This document shows, in pieces, positions 16,400-25,748 of a stretch of 64,000 bases of DNA. The stretch is from Spirochaeta sp. UBA5339 (lineage in GTDB: Bacteria; Spirochaetota; Spirochaetia; DSM-2461), in the NCBI GenBank assembly GCA_002408085.1, contig DHQL01000012.1, positions 18,908 through 82,907 on the forward strand, written 5' to 3'. Below the pieces are notes generated by a model. The model saw only the letters and a list, made by a program, of their open reading frames with translations, was not told the origin of the DNA and searched no databases. Both the position numbers and the translations under genes were made by a program. The stretch's first letter is position 1. Every line of letters starts with the position of its first letter.

Positions 16400-16445
16400 G
16401 ATACAATAATGCAAGTTGTTGTATCGAAAATTACACCCTTACAAT
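16400..16445 (+). promoter_or_regulatory. Dyad overlapping a candidate promoter
   Basis: GATACAA (16400-16406) and TTGTATC (16419-16425) form a perfect 7-bp dyad. A possible -35 TTGTTG (16416-16421) overlaps its right arm, 18 bases before a -10-like TACAAT (16440-16445). A regulator bound here would cover the promoter of the transporter/flavoenzyme unit. Confidence 0.5.
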
Positions 16446-16504
16446 GACTTATCCCCTTCGGGAAAAAATTATCAAAAGGAAAAATGAAAAGGAGTCAATG
16501 CATT

Positions 16505-17794
16505 ATGTTTTCTAACAAGAAGTTTGCCGGTTACACGGTCGTCTTTATGATTCTCGGTATTATGTACATGTTCTTCTACTCAGGACTTCAGAATGATCAC
16601 CTGAATATCCTGACCCCTTATCTGGCTGACGCCTACGGGTGGACAAACATGCAGATTACCAACCCCGTAACTGTTGCGGGTGTCGTGGTAATCGCCTTCT
16701 ACCTGGTTATCGGAGCCGCCTTTGTTAAGTTCGGTGTCCGGATTATTATGGTTCCCAGTATGGTTATCCTCGGTCTGGCCAGTATGGGTATCGGTATTGC
16801 CGGTGACAACTACACCCTCTACGCGGTAAGTCTCTTTCTGGTCCGTCTCTTTGTTGTCCCCCTTCAGATGGGAGGCTTTATGCTGGCGGCCAACTGGTTT
16901 ATCAAATACCGCGGCCGTGTTCTGGGTATAATTACCGCTGGAAGCCCCCTCTTCTCTGTTGTGGGAATCAGCGTTCTGACCTTCCTGGCCACATCTATCG
17001 GAATTACTCAGGGATATCTGGTTATCGGTGTCATTGTTCTTGTTATGGCTGCCATGACTCAGTTCCTCCTGAAAGATACTCCCGAGGATGCGGGACTCTA
17101 TCCCGACGGCGCCCTGGAAGCACCGAAGTCTGAATCTGAAGTGGCTGAGGAGACAATCTCTGTAGGACAGCTTCTGAAAGAGGGACGCGCCTGGCAGCTG
17201 ATTATCTCCTATGGAATACTGCAGTTTATTATAATGGCCATGATGGCTTTTATGGCCGTCCGCTACAACTCTCTGACACCCGAAGGACATCAGGGACCGC
17301 CTCTTTTCGTTCAGGCCCTTCCCTATCTCTCAATCGGAGCGATTCTGGGTATTCCCATGAGCTTTGTTCTGGGATGGATTGATGATAAACTGGGGTCTGT
17401 GAAGGCCTCTCTGGTCCTCAACATTCTCTACCTCTTTGCCGTTATTCCTCTGGCCATCATGCCCGTGGGCGGAAATAAGGCTCTGATGCTGATCTGGGCC
17501 TTTGGTGTTGCCTGTATGACCGGCGGAATGCCCACAATGCACCCCTGTGTTACATCCTATGTATACGGCCGCCGTCTCTATCAGTGCGCCAACAAGTGGA
17601 TCATGATGATTCAGGCCATCCCCATGGCCTTCTCCGTAGCCTTTATGGCCGCCATGAACGATGCAGGTCTGCTGACTGAAGCCTACTACATCCTGATTGG
17701 AATGCTGGTAGTCTCCTTCGTAACCATCCTTACAATGCTGAAAGTACCCGATGCCAATGCGGCAGACAGGGACTATGCACTGGCAGGAGCATAA
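16505..17794 (+). CDS. MFS transporter, OFA (oxalate/formate antiporter-like) family
   Basis: 429 residues from the ATG at 16505, with AAGGAG 11 bases upstream; a further upstream ATG at 16484 has no ribosome site. Twelve hydrophobic segments are visible with a short acidic central loop (PKSESEVAEE). The N-terminus (FAGYTVVFMILGIMYMFFYS) and the GWTNMQITNP motif are typical of OFA and monocarboxylate-type major facilitators. It probably carries an organic acid. It is ended by a strong hairpin and followed by the flavoprotein gene, so it may import the substrate for the reductases or exchange it for a product. Confidence 0.8.
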   Translation: MFSNKKFAGYTVVFMILGIMYMFFYSGLQNDHLNILTPYLADAYGWTNMQITNPVTVAGVVVIAFYLVIGAAFVKFGVRIIMVPSMVILGLASMGIGIAGDNYTLYAVSLFLVRLFVVPLQMGGFMLAANWFIKYRGRVLGIITAGSPLFSVVGISVLTFLATSIGITQGYLVIGVIVLVMAAMTQFLLKDTPEDAGLYPDGALEAPKSESEVAEETISVGQLLKEGRAWQLIISYGILQFIIMAMMAFMAVRYNSLTPEGHQGPPLFVQALPYLSIGAILGIPMSFVLGWIDDKLGSVKASLVLNILYLFAVIPLAIMPVGGNKALMLIWAFGVACMTGGMPTMHPCVTSYVYGRRLYQCANKWIMMIQAIPMAFSVAFMAAMNDAGLLTEAYYILIGMLVVSFVTILTMLKVPDANAADRDYALAGA

Positions 17795-17821
17795 TTAAAA
17801 ACTAACTGAAAACAGTTTGAC

Positions 17822-17857
17822 AGGACCTGTTCCGCTGTCAGCGGTGCAGGTCCTTTT
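17822..17857 (+). terminator. Strong hairpin terminator after OFA transporter
   Basis: AGGACCTG (17822-17829) pairs with CAGGTCCT (17847-17854), with a second nested palindrome CCGCTG-T-CAGCGG inside, followed by TTT. The hairpin ends 26 bases before the flavoprotein start, so it may also act as a read-through control. Confidence 0.75.
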
Positions 17858-17880
17858 AAATGAGCAATTGGAGTGAAGTG

Positions 17881-19404
17881 ATGAGTAAAGTTGAAGCTGA
17901 TGTTGTAGTCATCGGAGCCGGAGCGTCGGGTATCGCCGCAGCCGTTGCGGCGGCGGAAAAGGATGCAAAGGTAATTGTATATGAGAAGGGCAGCACCACC
18001 GGAGGAGCCGCCAATATGGGAATGGGATTCTTTGCGGTGGAGTCCAGACACCAGAAGGCCCAGATGATCGATCTGACCCTGGATCAGGCCTTTGATTTCT
18101 TTATGGAGTACACCCACTGGCATGCCGATGCACGTCTGGTCAGAAAGTATATGGCACAGTCAGCGGATACCATCGAGTGGATTGAGAGCCTGGGTGTTGA
18201 GTTCCTTGGAGTGTACAAGTACTTCGAGAAATCCTTTCCCACCTGGCATGTTGTCAAGGTCCCCGGAAGCAACAAGCCTACAGAGCGTTCTGCCTCTGTT
18301 ATGTTCAAGGCCCTTACAGACCGTGCCGTTGAACTGGATGTGGAGCTGAATTTCCAGCATACAGTGAAGAAAATCCAGAAAGATCCCGAAACCGGAAGAA
18401 TCACCGGTGTCTCTGTTGTTGATGAACAGGGAAATCAGATCGACTGCGAGTGCGACACCCTGATCGTGGCGGCCGGGGGGTTCGGAAACAACCCCGAAAT
18501 GATCAAACAGATGACCGGATACACCTGGGGTGAGGACCTCTTCTCCTTCCGGATTCCCGGAGACGACGGTGACGGAGTCAACCTGATGTGGGACGCCGGA
18601 GCGGTCAAGAGCCCCGTTAATGTGGAGCTTACATACACCACCCCCGGTATCACTGATATCTTCAAGACTCTCAGCGAAACCATGCGCCAGCCCAACCTGA
18701 TGGTCAATCTGGAGGGCTTGAGAATCTTCAATGAAGAGACCATGCAGAATACAACCTTTACCGGAAACGCCATAAGCCGGCAGACCGGAAAGACCGCCTT
18801 CACAATTATCTCCGATGAGATTATCGAAGACTATAAAAAAACAGGTCTCGACTACATCACCTTCCACCACAATATCAAAACCGTTGACAAGTGGCAGAGT
18901 GAGATTGATGCCTACAAGAGCGGCGGCGAGTCCGAGACAGCGGGTCTGTCGGACCTGCACGGCGAGGACGAGACCGGACAGGTCTGCTTCTGGGAGGCCA
19001 ACTCCCTGGAAGAACTCTGTGAAAAGACAGGAATCAACTACAAGAACCTCCAGGCAACCATTGAAGAGTATAATGATTGTGAAGGAAGCTATGACACCCT
19101 CTTCAACAAACACCCCAAGTATATGCGTGCCATTAAGGGAAAGAAATTCTACGCCGCCATACACAGACCCTGCGGTTACGGAACCCTGGGAGGTGTAAAA
19201 ACCAATGATATGCTTCAGGTTCTCGATGCCGAGAACAAACCCGTACCGGGAATGTATTCCGCGGGCTTCGACGCCTGTAATATCTTTGGAGACAGCTACT
19301 GTTTCCTCCTTCCCGGCAACACAATGGGATGGGCCCTGAACTCCGGAAGAATGGCAGGTTATAATGCCGTTGATTATCTCGATTCCGATGATTTTGTGGA
19401 GTAA
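17881..19404 (+). CDS. FAD-dependent fumarate-reductase/ketosteroid-dehydrogenase-like flavoprotein
   Basis: 507 residues from the ATG at 17881, with GGAG seven bases upstream; an in-frame ATG at 17860 lies next to the terminator. The N-terminal FAD motif is VIGAGASGIAAAVAAA, followed by the GGAANMG segment. A second FAD contact is DTLIVAAGGFG, and the C-terminal GMYSAGFDACNIFG is typical of the fumarate reductase flavoprotein superfamily (which also includes urocanate reductase and 3-ketosteroid delta-1-dehydrogenase). There is no signal peptide or heme/FMN domain, so it is cytoplasmic. The ene-reductase gene starts 6 bases after its stop. I infer oxidation or reduction of a C-C bond next to a carbonyl; the substrate is unknown. 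Confidence 0.82.
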   Translation: MSKVEADVVVIGAGASGIAAAVAAAEKDAKVIVYEKGSTTGGAANMGMGFFAVESRHQKAQMIDLTLDQAFDFFMEYTHWHADARLVRKYMAQSADTIEWIESLGVEFLGVYKYFEKSFPTWHVVKVPGSNKPTERSASVMFKALTDRAVELDVELNFQHTVKKIQKDPETGRITGVSVVDEQGNQIDCECDTLIVAAGGFGNNPEMIKQMTGYTWGEDLFSFRIPGDDGDGVNLMWDAGAVKSPVNVELTYTTPGITDIFKTLSETMRQPNLMVNLEGLRIFNEETMQNTTFTGNAISRQTGKTAFTIISDEIIEDYKKTGLDYITFHHNIKTVDKWQSEIDAYKSGGESETAGLSDLHGEDETGQVCFWEANSLEELCEKTGINYKNLQATIEEYNDCEGSYDTLFNKHPKYMRAIKGKKFYAAIHRPCGYGTLGGVKTNDMLQVLDAENKPVPGMYSAGFDACNIFGDSYCFLLPGNTMGWALNSGRMAGYNAVDYLDSDDFVE

Positions 19405-19410
19405 GGCCCT

Positions 19411-21342
19411 ATGAGTAAAAGATATCCACACCTGCTGAAACCCATCAAGGTCGGTCCTGTGACTTTCCGAAACCGGATATTTACCGCGCCCATCGGCCTC
19501 CATGCCATCCAGGCCGATGAGCCCTATCCCACGGAGGCCGCCATTACCCACTTCGCCAACAAGGCAAAGGGGGGAGCCGGCTGTGTAACCTGCGGCGGTG
19601 TGGGTCTTTTTCCCGTTGAACGGGACGGCATGCACGCCACCTGGGACGTCTACACCAAGGCGAACCTCCATATGCTGGCACAGCTGGCCGAAAGCATTCA
19701 CTTCCACGGGGCCAGGGCTTCCATGGAGCTGGGTGTGGCCGGTGTAGCCGGAACCGAGTACGCCGTCAGTGACGGAGCGCCCCTGATGTCCGGAATGCCC
19801 GCCAGAGAGATGCCCGAGTCCGAGATCGAGAGAATCGCCGAGGGCTATGCAAATGCCGCCGCCGGCTGCAGGACCGCCGGATTCGATATGGTGCTTCTCC
19901 ACTTCGGCCACGGCCTTCTGGTGGGGCAGTTCTTGTCGCCTCTGACCAACAAGAGAACCGACAAGTACGGCGGAAGCGCCGAAAACCGGGCCCGTTTCGC
20001 CCATCTGATTATCGACAGCATCAGAGAGAAGGTGGGATCTTCCATGCTTATTGAGGTGAGAATCAGCGGCGACGAGATGGTTCCCGGCGGAATAACCATC
20101 GACGATACCATTGCCTTCACCAAGTCCATTGAGGACAAGGTGGACCTTATCCATATCTCAGCAGGGCTGCATAATCCCGACTATATGACCGTGGTCCATC
20201 CATGCGGATTCCGTCCCCATATGCCCAACCTCTCCCTGGCCGAAGAGGTCAAGAAGTCGGGTGTAAAGATTCCCGTGGTAACCGTGGGAGGGGTCCAGGA
20301 ACTGAGCAGTGCCGAGGAGGCACTTGCCGAAGGCAAGGCGGACATCGTAACCATTGCCCGGGGTTTTATAGCCGATCCCGACATGGGAAACAAGGCTTAC
20401 CGCGGAGAAGGGGAGGACGTGCGTCCCTGCATCAAGTGCATGAGGTGCCATGACAGCGTGGTCTGGGAGTATCACTACTCCTGTGCCGTAAACCCCGAGA
20501 TAGGACTGGAGCACCGTCTGCCCATGATGGTCTCTGCCCCCCTTGAAAAGAAGAAAATCGCCATTGTCGGCGGCGGCCCCGCAGGAATGAATGCCGCTCT
20601 GACTCTCAATGAGAGAGGCCATGATGTGACCCTCTATGAGCAGTCCGATGTTCTGGGAGGAACCCTGGCCTTCTCGGAGAAGGTGGACTTCAAGGATGCC
20701 CTCAGACAGTACAAGGACTATCTGGCCGCCCAGGTTATGAAGTCCGGAGTCTCTGTCAAACTGGGTACTGCCGCCGACGCGGCTATGCTCAACGCCTCGG
20801 GAGCGGATATTGTTATCGGAGCCCTGGGATCAAGCCCCCTGATCCCGCCGATTCCCGGTATCGATTCCAGGAGCGTTATCACCGCTCTGGACTCCTACGG
20901 AGCCGAGGACACCCTGGGTAACGAGGTTCTGGTGCTGGGAGGCGGCCAGGTCGGCTGTGAAACGGCCCTGCATCTGGGACTGATGGGCAAGAAGGTCACC
21001 CTTATGGAGATGAGAGACGCCATCCTGATGGACGCCTCGGAGACCCACAAGGGAGAGATGCTCTTTGAGATCAGGAACTGTGAGAATATTACTGTGCTGA
21101 CCTCAGCCCGGTGCACCGGCATAGAGGGCAGCTCGGTATCCTACCGGGACGGAGACGGGAAGGTTCAGATCCTGTCGGCCTCAAAGATTATTCTGGCCGC
21201 GGGAATGAAGTCCGCCTCCGATAAAGCCGAAGCCCTGGGAGCCGGAGTGAACTGCGACTTCTACTCCATCGGCGACTGCGACAAGATCGGTACCGTCGAG
21301 GGAGCCACCAAAAGCGCCTACTACCTCTCTGTAAGGCTGTAG
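19411..21342 (+). CDS. Old yellow enzyme-type Fe-S ene-reductase (2-enoate reductase/BaiCD family), copy 1
   Basis: 643 residues. The N-terminal TIM barrel (1-330) carries OYE features (PIKVGPVTFRNR, FLSPLTNKRTDKYGGS). A four-cysteine [4Fe-4S] site follows: Cys340, 343, 346, 358, spacing C-x2-C-x2-C-x11-C, where many homologues have x3 between the second and third. The C-terminal half has FAD (IVGGGPAGMNAAL) and NAD(P) (VLGGGQVGCETALHL) sites. Such enzymes reduce activated C=C bonds using NADH through FAD, Fe-S and FMN. The gene is coupled to the preceding flavoprotein. A terminator follows. It resembles the copy at 25749 along its whole length, but the two differ clearly. Confidence 0.88.
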   Translation: MSKRYPHLLKPIKVGPVTFRNRIFTAPIGLHAIQADEPYPTEAAITHFANKAKGGAGCVTCGGVGLFPVERDGMHATWDVYTKANLHMLAQLAESIHFHGARASMELGVAGVAGTEYAVSDGAPLMSGMPAREMPESEIERIAEGYANAAAGCRTAGFDMVLLHFGHGLLVGQFLSPLTNKRTDKYGGSAENRARFAHLIIDSIREKVGSSMLIEVRISGDEMVPGGITIDDTIAFTKSIEDKVDLIHISAGLHNPDYMTVVHPCGFRPHMPNLSLAEEVKKSGVKIPVVTVGGVQELSSAEEALAEGKADIVTIARGFIADPDMGNKAYRGEGEDVRPCIKCMRCHDSVVWEYHYSCAVNPEIGLEHRLPMMVSAPLEKKKIAIVGGGPAGMNAALTLNERGHDVTLYEQSDVLGGTLAFSEKVDFKDALRQYKDYLAAQVMKSGVSVKLGTAADAAMLNASGADIVIGALGSSPLIPPIPGIDSRSVITALDSYGAEDTLGNEVLVLGGGQVGCETALHLGLMGKKVTLMEMRDAILMDASETHKGEMLFEIRNCENITVLTSARCTGIEGSSVSYRDGDGKVQILSASKIILAAGMKSASDKAEALGAGVNCDFYSIGDCDKIGTVEGATKSAYYLSVRL

Positions 21343-21364
21343 AGTCGTTTTAACAGATCGAAGA

Positions 21365-21389
21365 CCCGGCCTTTGGGCCGGGCTTTTTT
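21365..21389 (+). terminator. Intrinsic terminator after ene-reductase 1
   Basis: CCCGGCC (21365-21371), loop TTTG, GGCCGGG (21376-21382), then C and six T. Confidence 0.9.
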
Positions 21390-21465
21390 CAAATTCAAAA
21401 TAGAGTTCTCAAACCCATTACCCGCCTTTACAGGAGAACTCTTTTTAAAATTTAGGGAGAATAGT

Positions 21466-22668
21466 ATGAATAAATTGAAAAACCGCGGACCTCTGGTTCT
21501 GGCGGCAGCCATCGTTATAAACTTTGTCTGCGGCCTCGGTTATATCTGGAGCATAATTGCCAAACAGCTGATCCATCAGCTTGGATGGACCGGTGTACAG
21601 GCATCCATGCCCTTTACGGTCTTCTCTATCATGTTCGCTCTGTCCATGCTGGTCCTGGGGCCCCTGCAGGACAAAAAGGGACCCCGCTTCCTCTCTACCA
21701 TGGGAGGACTGCTGATCGGCGGCGGGCTTGTCCTTACGGGACTGTTTCTCTATCCGTCGGTGATTCTTTTTACCTTCGGCTGCTGTACAGGTTTCGGTCT
21801 GGGGTCCATGTACGCCTCCACCGTGCCTCCTGCAATGAAGTGGTATCCTCCTCAGAAGAGGGGAACCATAAACGGCATTATTGTGGCGACCCTGGCCCTG
21901 GCATCGATGATGTACTCTCCCCTTGCCAAGACCCTGATGGACAGAAGGGGCATAGCGGATACCTTTCTGGTTATTGGCGGGTCCGCCCTGGTCATTCTGG
22001 TCGGGTTCTCCCAGTTCCTGGCCAATCCTCCCGAGGCGGATGGAAAAGCCGAGAGCCCGGCTGCTTCTTCTGAGAAGGAGATTGATTCCCGTCAGATGCT
22101 TCGTACAGGGAACTTCTACAAGATCTGGCTGATGTTTGCCCTGTCGGCTGCATCGAGTCTGATGATAGTGGGCCATGCGGCCAATATAGCCCTGGAACAG
22201 GCTTCCTGGAGCGGTGGATTTATCCTTGTTATCCTTCTCTCCCTCAGCAACGGGGCGGGGCGCTTTCTGGGGGGATTTCTCTCTGACCGTCTGGGACAGC
22301 CGAGGCTGATGAGGCTGACCTTTATTATTCAGGGAGTGAATATCTTTTTCTTCCAGATCTATCAGTCGCCCCTGCTGCTGGCTCTGGGTGTGGTTCTGGC
22401 GGGACTCTGCTACGGCTCAACCATGGTAGTCTTCTCCGCCGAGACAGCCTCCAGTTACGGAATGAAGAACTTCGGCGCCAACTACGGCAAGGTTTATACA
22501 GCCTGGGGTGTGGGAGGCGTCCTTGGGCCCCTGCCCAGCGCCATGATCTTCGATGCAACCGGTTCCTATACGGGAGCCTACATCGTATCGGGTGTTCTGG
22601 TGGTGATCGCTCTGGGAATCGCCATCTCATACAAACAGCAGAAAGCCCCTCTTCCCGAGGCCGCCTGA
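21466..22668 (+). CDS. MFS transporter, OFA family (second copy)
   Basis: 400 residues from the ATG at 21466, preceded by AGGGAGAA; the open frame upstream runs through a terminator and is not used. Twelve hydrophobic segments, N-terminal CGLGYIWSI, the GWTGVQASMPFT motif and the GFGLGSMYASTVPPAMKWYP segment are typical of oxalate/formate antiporter-like proteins. It is transcribed alone between two terminators, between the ene-reductase and the TRAP operon. The substrate is probably a mono- or dicarboxylate, possibly related to that of the first OFA protein. A bidirectional hairpin follows. Confidence 0.82.
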   Translation: MNKLKNRGPLVLAAAIVINFVCGLGYIWSIIAKQLIHQLGWTGVQASMPFTVFSIMFALSMLVLGPLQDKKGPRFLSTMGGLLIGGGLVLTGLFLYPSVILFTFGCCTGFGLGSMYASTVPPAMKWYPPQKRGTINGIIVATLALASMMYSPLAKTLMDRRGIADTFLVIGGSALVILVGFSQFLANPPEADGKAESPAASSEKEIDSRQMLRTGNFYKIWLMFALSAASSLMIVGHAANIALEQASWSGGFILVILLSLSNGAGRFLGGFLSDRLGQPRLMRLTFIIQGVNIFFFQIYQSPLLLALGVVLAGLCYGSTMVVFSAETASSYGMKNFGANYGKVYTAWGVGGVLGPLPSAMIFDATGSYTGAYIVSGVLVVIALGIAISYKQQKAPLPEAA

Positions 22669-22696
22669 ATCTTCAGATTCTAATTTTTCCAAATAC

Positions 22697-22750
22697 AAAA
22701 AAAGGAGCGGACAGCCGGCTGAGCACCGGATCTGATCCGCTCCTTTTTTT
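22697..22750. terminator. Bidirectional terminator between convergent genes
   Basis: A-run, GGAGCGGA (22704-22711), then TCCGCTCC (22736-22743) and seven T. It serves the OFA gene on the + strand and the TRAP operon on the - strand. Confidence 0.9.
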
Positions 22751-22760
22751 ATCTGCGGTA

Positions 22761-23795
22761 TCAGGGACCTAACTGTTCTGCAAAGGCCGTGGCCTTTTTC
22801 ATGACCGCCGCATTCTCGGTAACAATTCCAAGGCGCTCGGCCCGTTCATTGCAGGAGAGCAGGCAGCTCTCGTAGAGGGCCGATGCCCAGCGGTCGATGT
22901 CTGCATCAGGCAGGGTTCCCACCATAACACCCTGACTCTTCAGGTATCCGATATTCTCTTGAAGTTCCTCTTCGAAGATCTTTACAGAGTAGGCTGATGC
23001 AGCATCAGCGGCTTCCTTGAAGATTGCCTGGATATCGGCAGGCAGGCTCTCCCAGGTATCCTTGTTTACTGTGATCGGGTTGCCCGCAGCGTAGGTGCCG
23101 TCAAACATAAAGAAGGGAGCCTGCTCGTACCATTTCAGCTGAACCATGGGATTGAAGGCCATCTGTGTGGCGTCCACAATTCCTCTGGAGAGGAAGTCAT
23201 AACCGTCGGGGGGGAACATATTTACAATGGACATTCCTACAGCCTCGAAGGCATCGATATTTCCACCGGCTCCGAATTTCAGTCCCCTCAGGTCGGAAAG
23301 ACCGTCAAAGGATTTTTTGGAGGCGAAGGCATTGGCTCCGCCGGCGGCAAAGGAGAGGTAGACAATGTTGTTCTTCTCTGCCTCGGCCTGGATAAGCTTT
23401 GAGGTTTCGGGATCTTCAAAGACCAGGTAGTTGTAGTAGTCAACGGCCTTCTGCTGTCCCCCGGGAATCCAGCTGGGGAAGTTCAGAAGGGGAATGTGGT
23501 CGCCATGGGGCATATGACCCATGGGGATAACATCAACGGAACCCGACTTTACAAGGTCCAGCTCCTCGGGGGGAGAGGCCAGGGTTCCTCCGGGAAAGCG
23601 GGTGAACTCCACACGGCCTCCGGACTTCTCCTCCACCTGATCCAGGAAGTAGTAGAACACCTTGGTGGCAGGCTCTGTCACATTGTTGGTACAGGCCGCT
23701 TTGAGTTTGATCACATCCGAGTCACCCTGACCGGCGGCTGAAAGACCGGCGGCGGCAAGAAGAGCAAAGACCAGCAGGAAGCATGTTTTTTTCAT
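22761..23795 (-). CDS. dctP: TRAP transporter substrate-binding protein
   Basis: 344 residues with a signal peptide (MKKTCFLLVFALLAAAGLSAA). The mature protein is of the DctP/TakP type: an early binding strand (IKLKAACTN), the PGGTLASPPEELDLVKSG segment, and a central region GLRGLKF-like (SDLRGLKFGAG) that usually carries the ligand-binding arginine. It delivers a carboxylated ligand to the membrane subunits encoded directly upstream. It is the last gene of the unit ene-reductase-dctQ-dctM-dctP, which suggests that the ligand is the reductase substrate. An AAGGAGA site precedes the ATG. Confidence 0.9.
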   Translation of the reverse strand: MKKTCFLLVFALLAAAGLSAAGQGDSDVIKLKAACTNNVTEPATKVFYYFLDQVEEKSGGRVEFTRFPGGTLASPPEELDLVKSGSVDVIPMGHMPHGDHIPLLNFPSWIPGGQQKAVDYYNYLVFEDPETSKLIQAEAEKNNIVYLSFAAGGANAFASKKSFDGLSDLRGLKFGAGGNIDAFEAVGMSIVNMFPPDGYDFLSRGIVDATQMAFNPMVQLKWYEQAPFFMFDGTYAAGNPITVNKDTWESLPADIQAIFKEAADAASAYSVKIFEEELQENIGYLKSQGVMVGTLPDADIDRWASALYESCLLSCNERAERLGIVTENAAVMKKATAFAEQLGP

Positions 23796-23817
23796 ATTAA
23801 TCTCCTTATATTCTTTA

Positions 23818-25131
23818 TCACTTCATCAGCAGGCTGGGGATGAAGGTGACAATTTGCGGGAAGAGGGCGATAAGAATGACCATGACGAACTCAACAATAA
23901 AGAAGGGAAGCACTCCCTTGAAGACTTCGACAGGATCAACCTTCAGAACATTTGAGACCGCAAAGACATTCATGCCGATGGGCGGCGTAAGTCCGGCGAT
24001 CTCGGTGATAAACACAAGTACGATACAGATTACATAGGGGTCGAATCCCAGGCTTACCAGCAGGGGGAAGACGATGGGAATCGTTATAATCAGGATGGAG
24101 ATGATATCCATCACGCATCCACAGAAGATGTAGAAGAGAAGAACGATCAGAAAGATGATCATCGGAGGCATCTGCAGGGAGGTGATAATATGGGCGAAGC
24201 TGTCGGCCAGGCCGCTCAGGGCAATAAGCCGGCTGAAGATTGTTCCGCCGATGATGATGGGGAAGATCCCGGCGTTGATAACAACCGCCTCCCACACAGC
24301 CCGGGCAATCCTCTGCACGGGCATCCTTCGTGCAAAGGCGTAGAGGATTACCGCAAAGGAGCCGATGGCGCCGCCCACGGTGGCAGGGAAGAATCCCTTG
24401 TAGGTTCCCACCACGATCAGTGTAAAGAGGGCGAAGATTGGAAGAAGGAATCGGATTGTCTTCAGCTTTTCCAGAATAGAGACCCGGGGCTCATCCCTGT
24501 TGACTCCGGGAATCTTATCGGGGCTGATCCAGGAGATAATCAGGATCATCAGACAGATCAGCACTCCCGTCAGAAGTCCCGGTCCGATTCCGCCGGTCAG
24601 GGCCCGTCCCACGGAGATGTCCGTCAGGATGGAGAAGATCAGAATACCCATACTCGGAGGAATCAGGGTTGAGAGGGCGCCGGCTGCGGTGATGCAACCC
24701 ATGGAGACCCTTTTGTCGTAGCCGTGGCGTTCCAGCTCGGGCATGGCGATCTTGCCGAAAACCACATTTCCCGAGATCGAGATGCCGCTGCAGGCGCCGA
24801 AGATGGCGTTTCCGCCGACAGTGGCCATCAGAAGGCCCCCCCGGACCCGGCCGATCCACTTCTTGGCCGACGAGTAGGCGTCCTCGGCAATTCCCGTCTC
24901 ACCTGCCAGAACTCCCAGCAGCATAAAGAGGGGCAGTACCGCAAAGGTATAGGAGGCGGCCAGGTTGACCGGCGCGCTGGTAAACTGGGTCAGGGCGAAG
25001 ACCTGTCCCCCGATCATCCAGAATCCGATGAACGAGGCGGTGAGCATGGAGACAAAGATGGGAATACCCATGAGCACCATGGCGAACATTCCGATAAATG
25101 ATACGAGTCCGATTATTGCCTGTTCAGTCAT
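23818..25131 (-). CDS. dctM: TRAP transporter large permease
   Basis: 437 residues from the ATG at 25131 with AGGAG upstream; a longer open frame overlaps dctQ and is rejected. About 12 hydrophobic segments, with the family regions GACSGISISGNVVFG and the repeat GLADSFAHIITS, plus the C-terminal LTPPIGMNVFAVSN. It forms the sodium-coupled transport channel with DctQ in the inner membrane. It overlaps the end of dctQ by 8 bases. Confidence 0.92.
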   Translation of the reverse strand: MTEQAIIGLVSFIGMFAMVLMGIPIFVSMLTASFIGFWMIGGQVFALTQFTSAPVNLAASYTFAVLPLFMLLGVLAGETGIAEDAYSSAKKWIGRVRGGLLMATVGGNAIFGACSGISISGNVVFGKIAMPELERHGYDKRVSMGCITAAGALSTLIPPSMGILIFSILTDISVGRALTGGIGPGLLTGVLICLMILIISWISPDKIPGVNRDEPRVSILEKLKTIRFLLPIFALFTLIVVGTYKGFFPATVGGAIGSFAVILYAFARRMPVQRIARAVWEAVVINAGIFPIIIGGTIFSRLIALSGLADSFAHIITSLQMPPMIIFLIVLLFYIFCGCVMDIISILIITIPIVFPLLVSLGFDPYVICIVLVFITEIAGLTPPIGMNVFAVSNVLKVDPVEVFKGVLPFFIVEFVMVILIALFPQIVTFIPSLLMK

Positions 25132-25720
25132 GGCACTCCTCCGCAAGTGAAAAATCCGCTGCCGACTCCCTCTCCCTCTGGGTTTCCGGCTCATCATCAC
25201 TGCCCAGGATCACCTCACGCAGGGCGGTCCAGCAGAAGGCGGCGGCAAGCATCAGAAAGCCGATGCTCAGGCAGGCGGTAAAGGGCCACAGGGGGATGCC
25301 CCAGGCTCCCGAAACGGTTTTGGATTTGAGCTGAAAGTTCCGTGCCACAAGACTCAAGGTTCTGTAGCTGATGAGCAGGCAGAACCCCATGCCCAGCAGG
25401 GAACCCAGACATTTGATAAACTGTCTGACCCCCGGGGAAAATTTCTTCTGCAGTATCTCAATGCTTGTAAAGCCGTTGTGGATCTGCGAGAAGGGGGCCG
25501 CCAGAAATACCAGAATTATGTTGAACTGGGCGATCAGTTCCGTGGAGCCCCTGAGGGACTTTGAAAAAAACTTGGCGCCGATCACATCGATTACGGCAAT
25601 CATCATTACCAGAGCCAGACTGACTGCTGCTGCATAGGAGACCCTTCTGTAGAGGGACTGCATCACGCAGTCGGCCCTCAGAAAGCCCTCTCTCAAGGCT
25701 GTTTTCTTCTCTTGAGTCAT
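25124..25720 (-). CDS. dctQ: TRAP transporter small permease
   Basis: 198 residues with four hydrophobic segments (about 28-50, 63-80, 105-125, 145-165), the DctQ pattern. The STELIAQFNIILVFLAAPFSQ segment and the conserved IEIL are typical. An AGAAAG site precedes the start, 28 bases after the ene-reductase 2 stop, so it is in that operon. Confidence 0.88.
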   Translation of the reverse strand: MTQEKKTALREGFLRADCVMQSLYRRVSYAAAVSLALVMMIAVIDVIGAKFFSKSLRGSTELIAQFNIILVFLAAPFSQIHNGFTSIEILQKKFSPGVRQFIKCLGSLLGMGFCLLISYRTLSLVARNFQLKSKTVSGAWGIPLWPFTACLSIGFLMLAAAFCWTALREVILGSDDEPETQRERESAADFSLAEECHD

Positions 25721-25748
25721 CTGCTTTCTCCTTTTTTATTTCTCATCT

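Noticed and set aside
18160..20154. A 664-codon minus-strand frame spanning the flavoprotein and ene-reductase genes
   Set aside because: It crosses the boundary of two real genes on the other strand and shows no domain or ribosome site; a codon-bias shadow.
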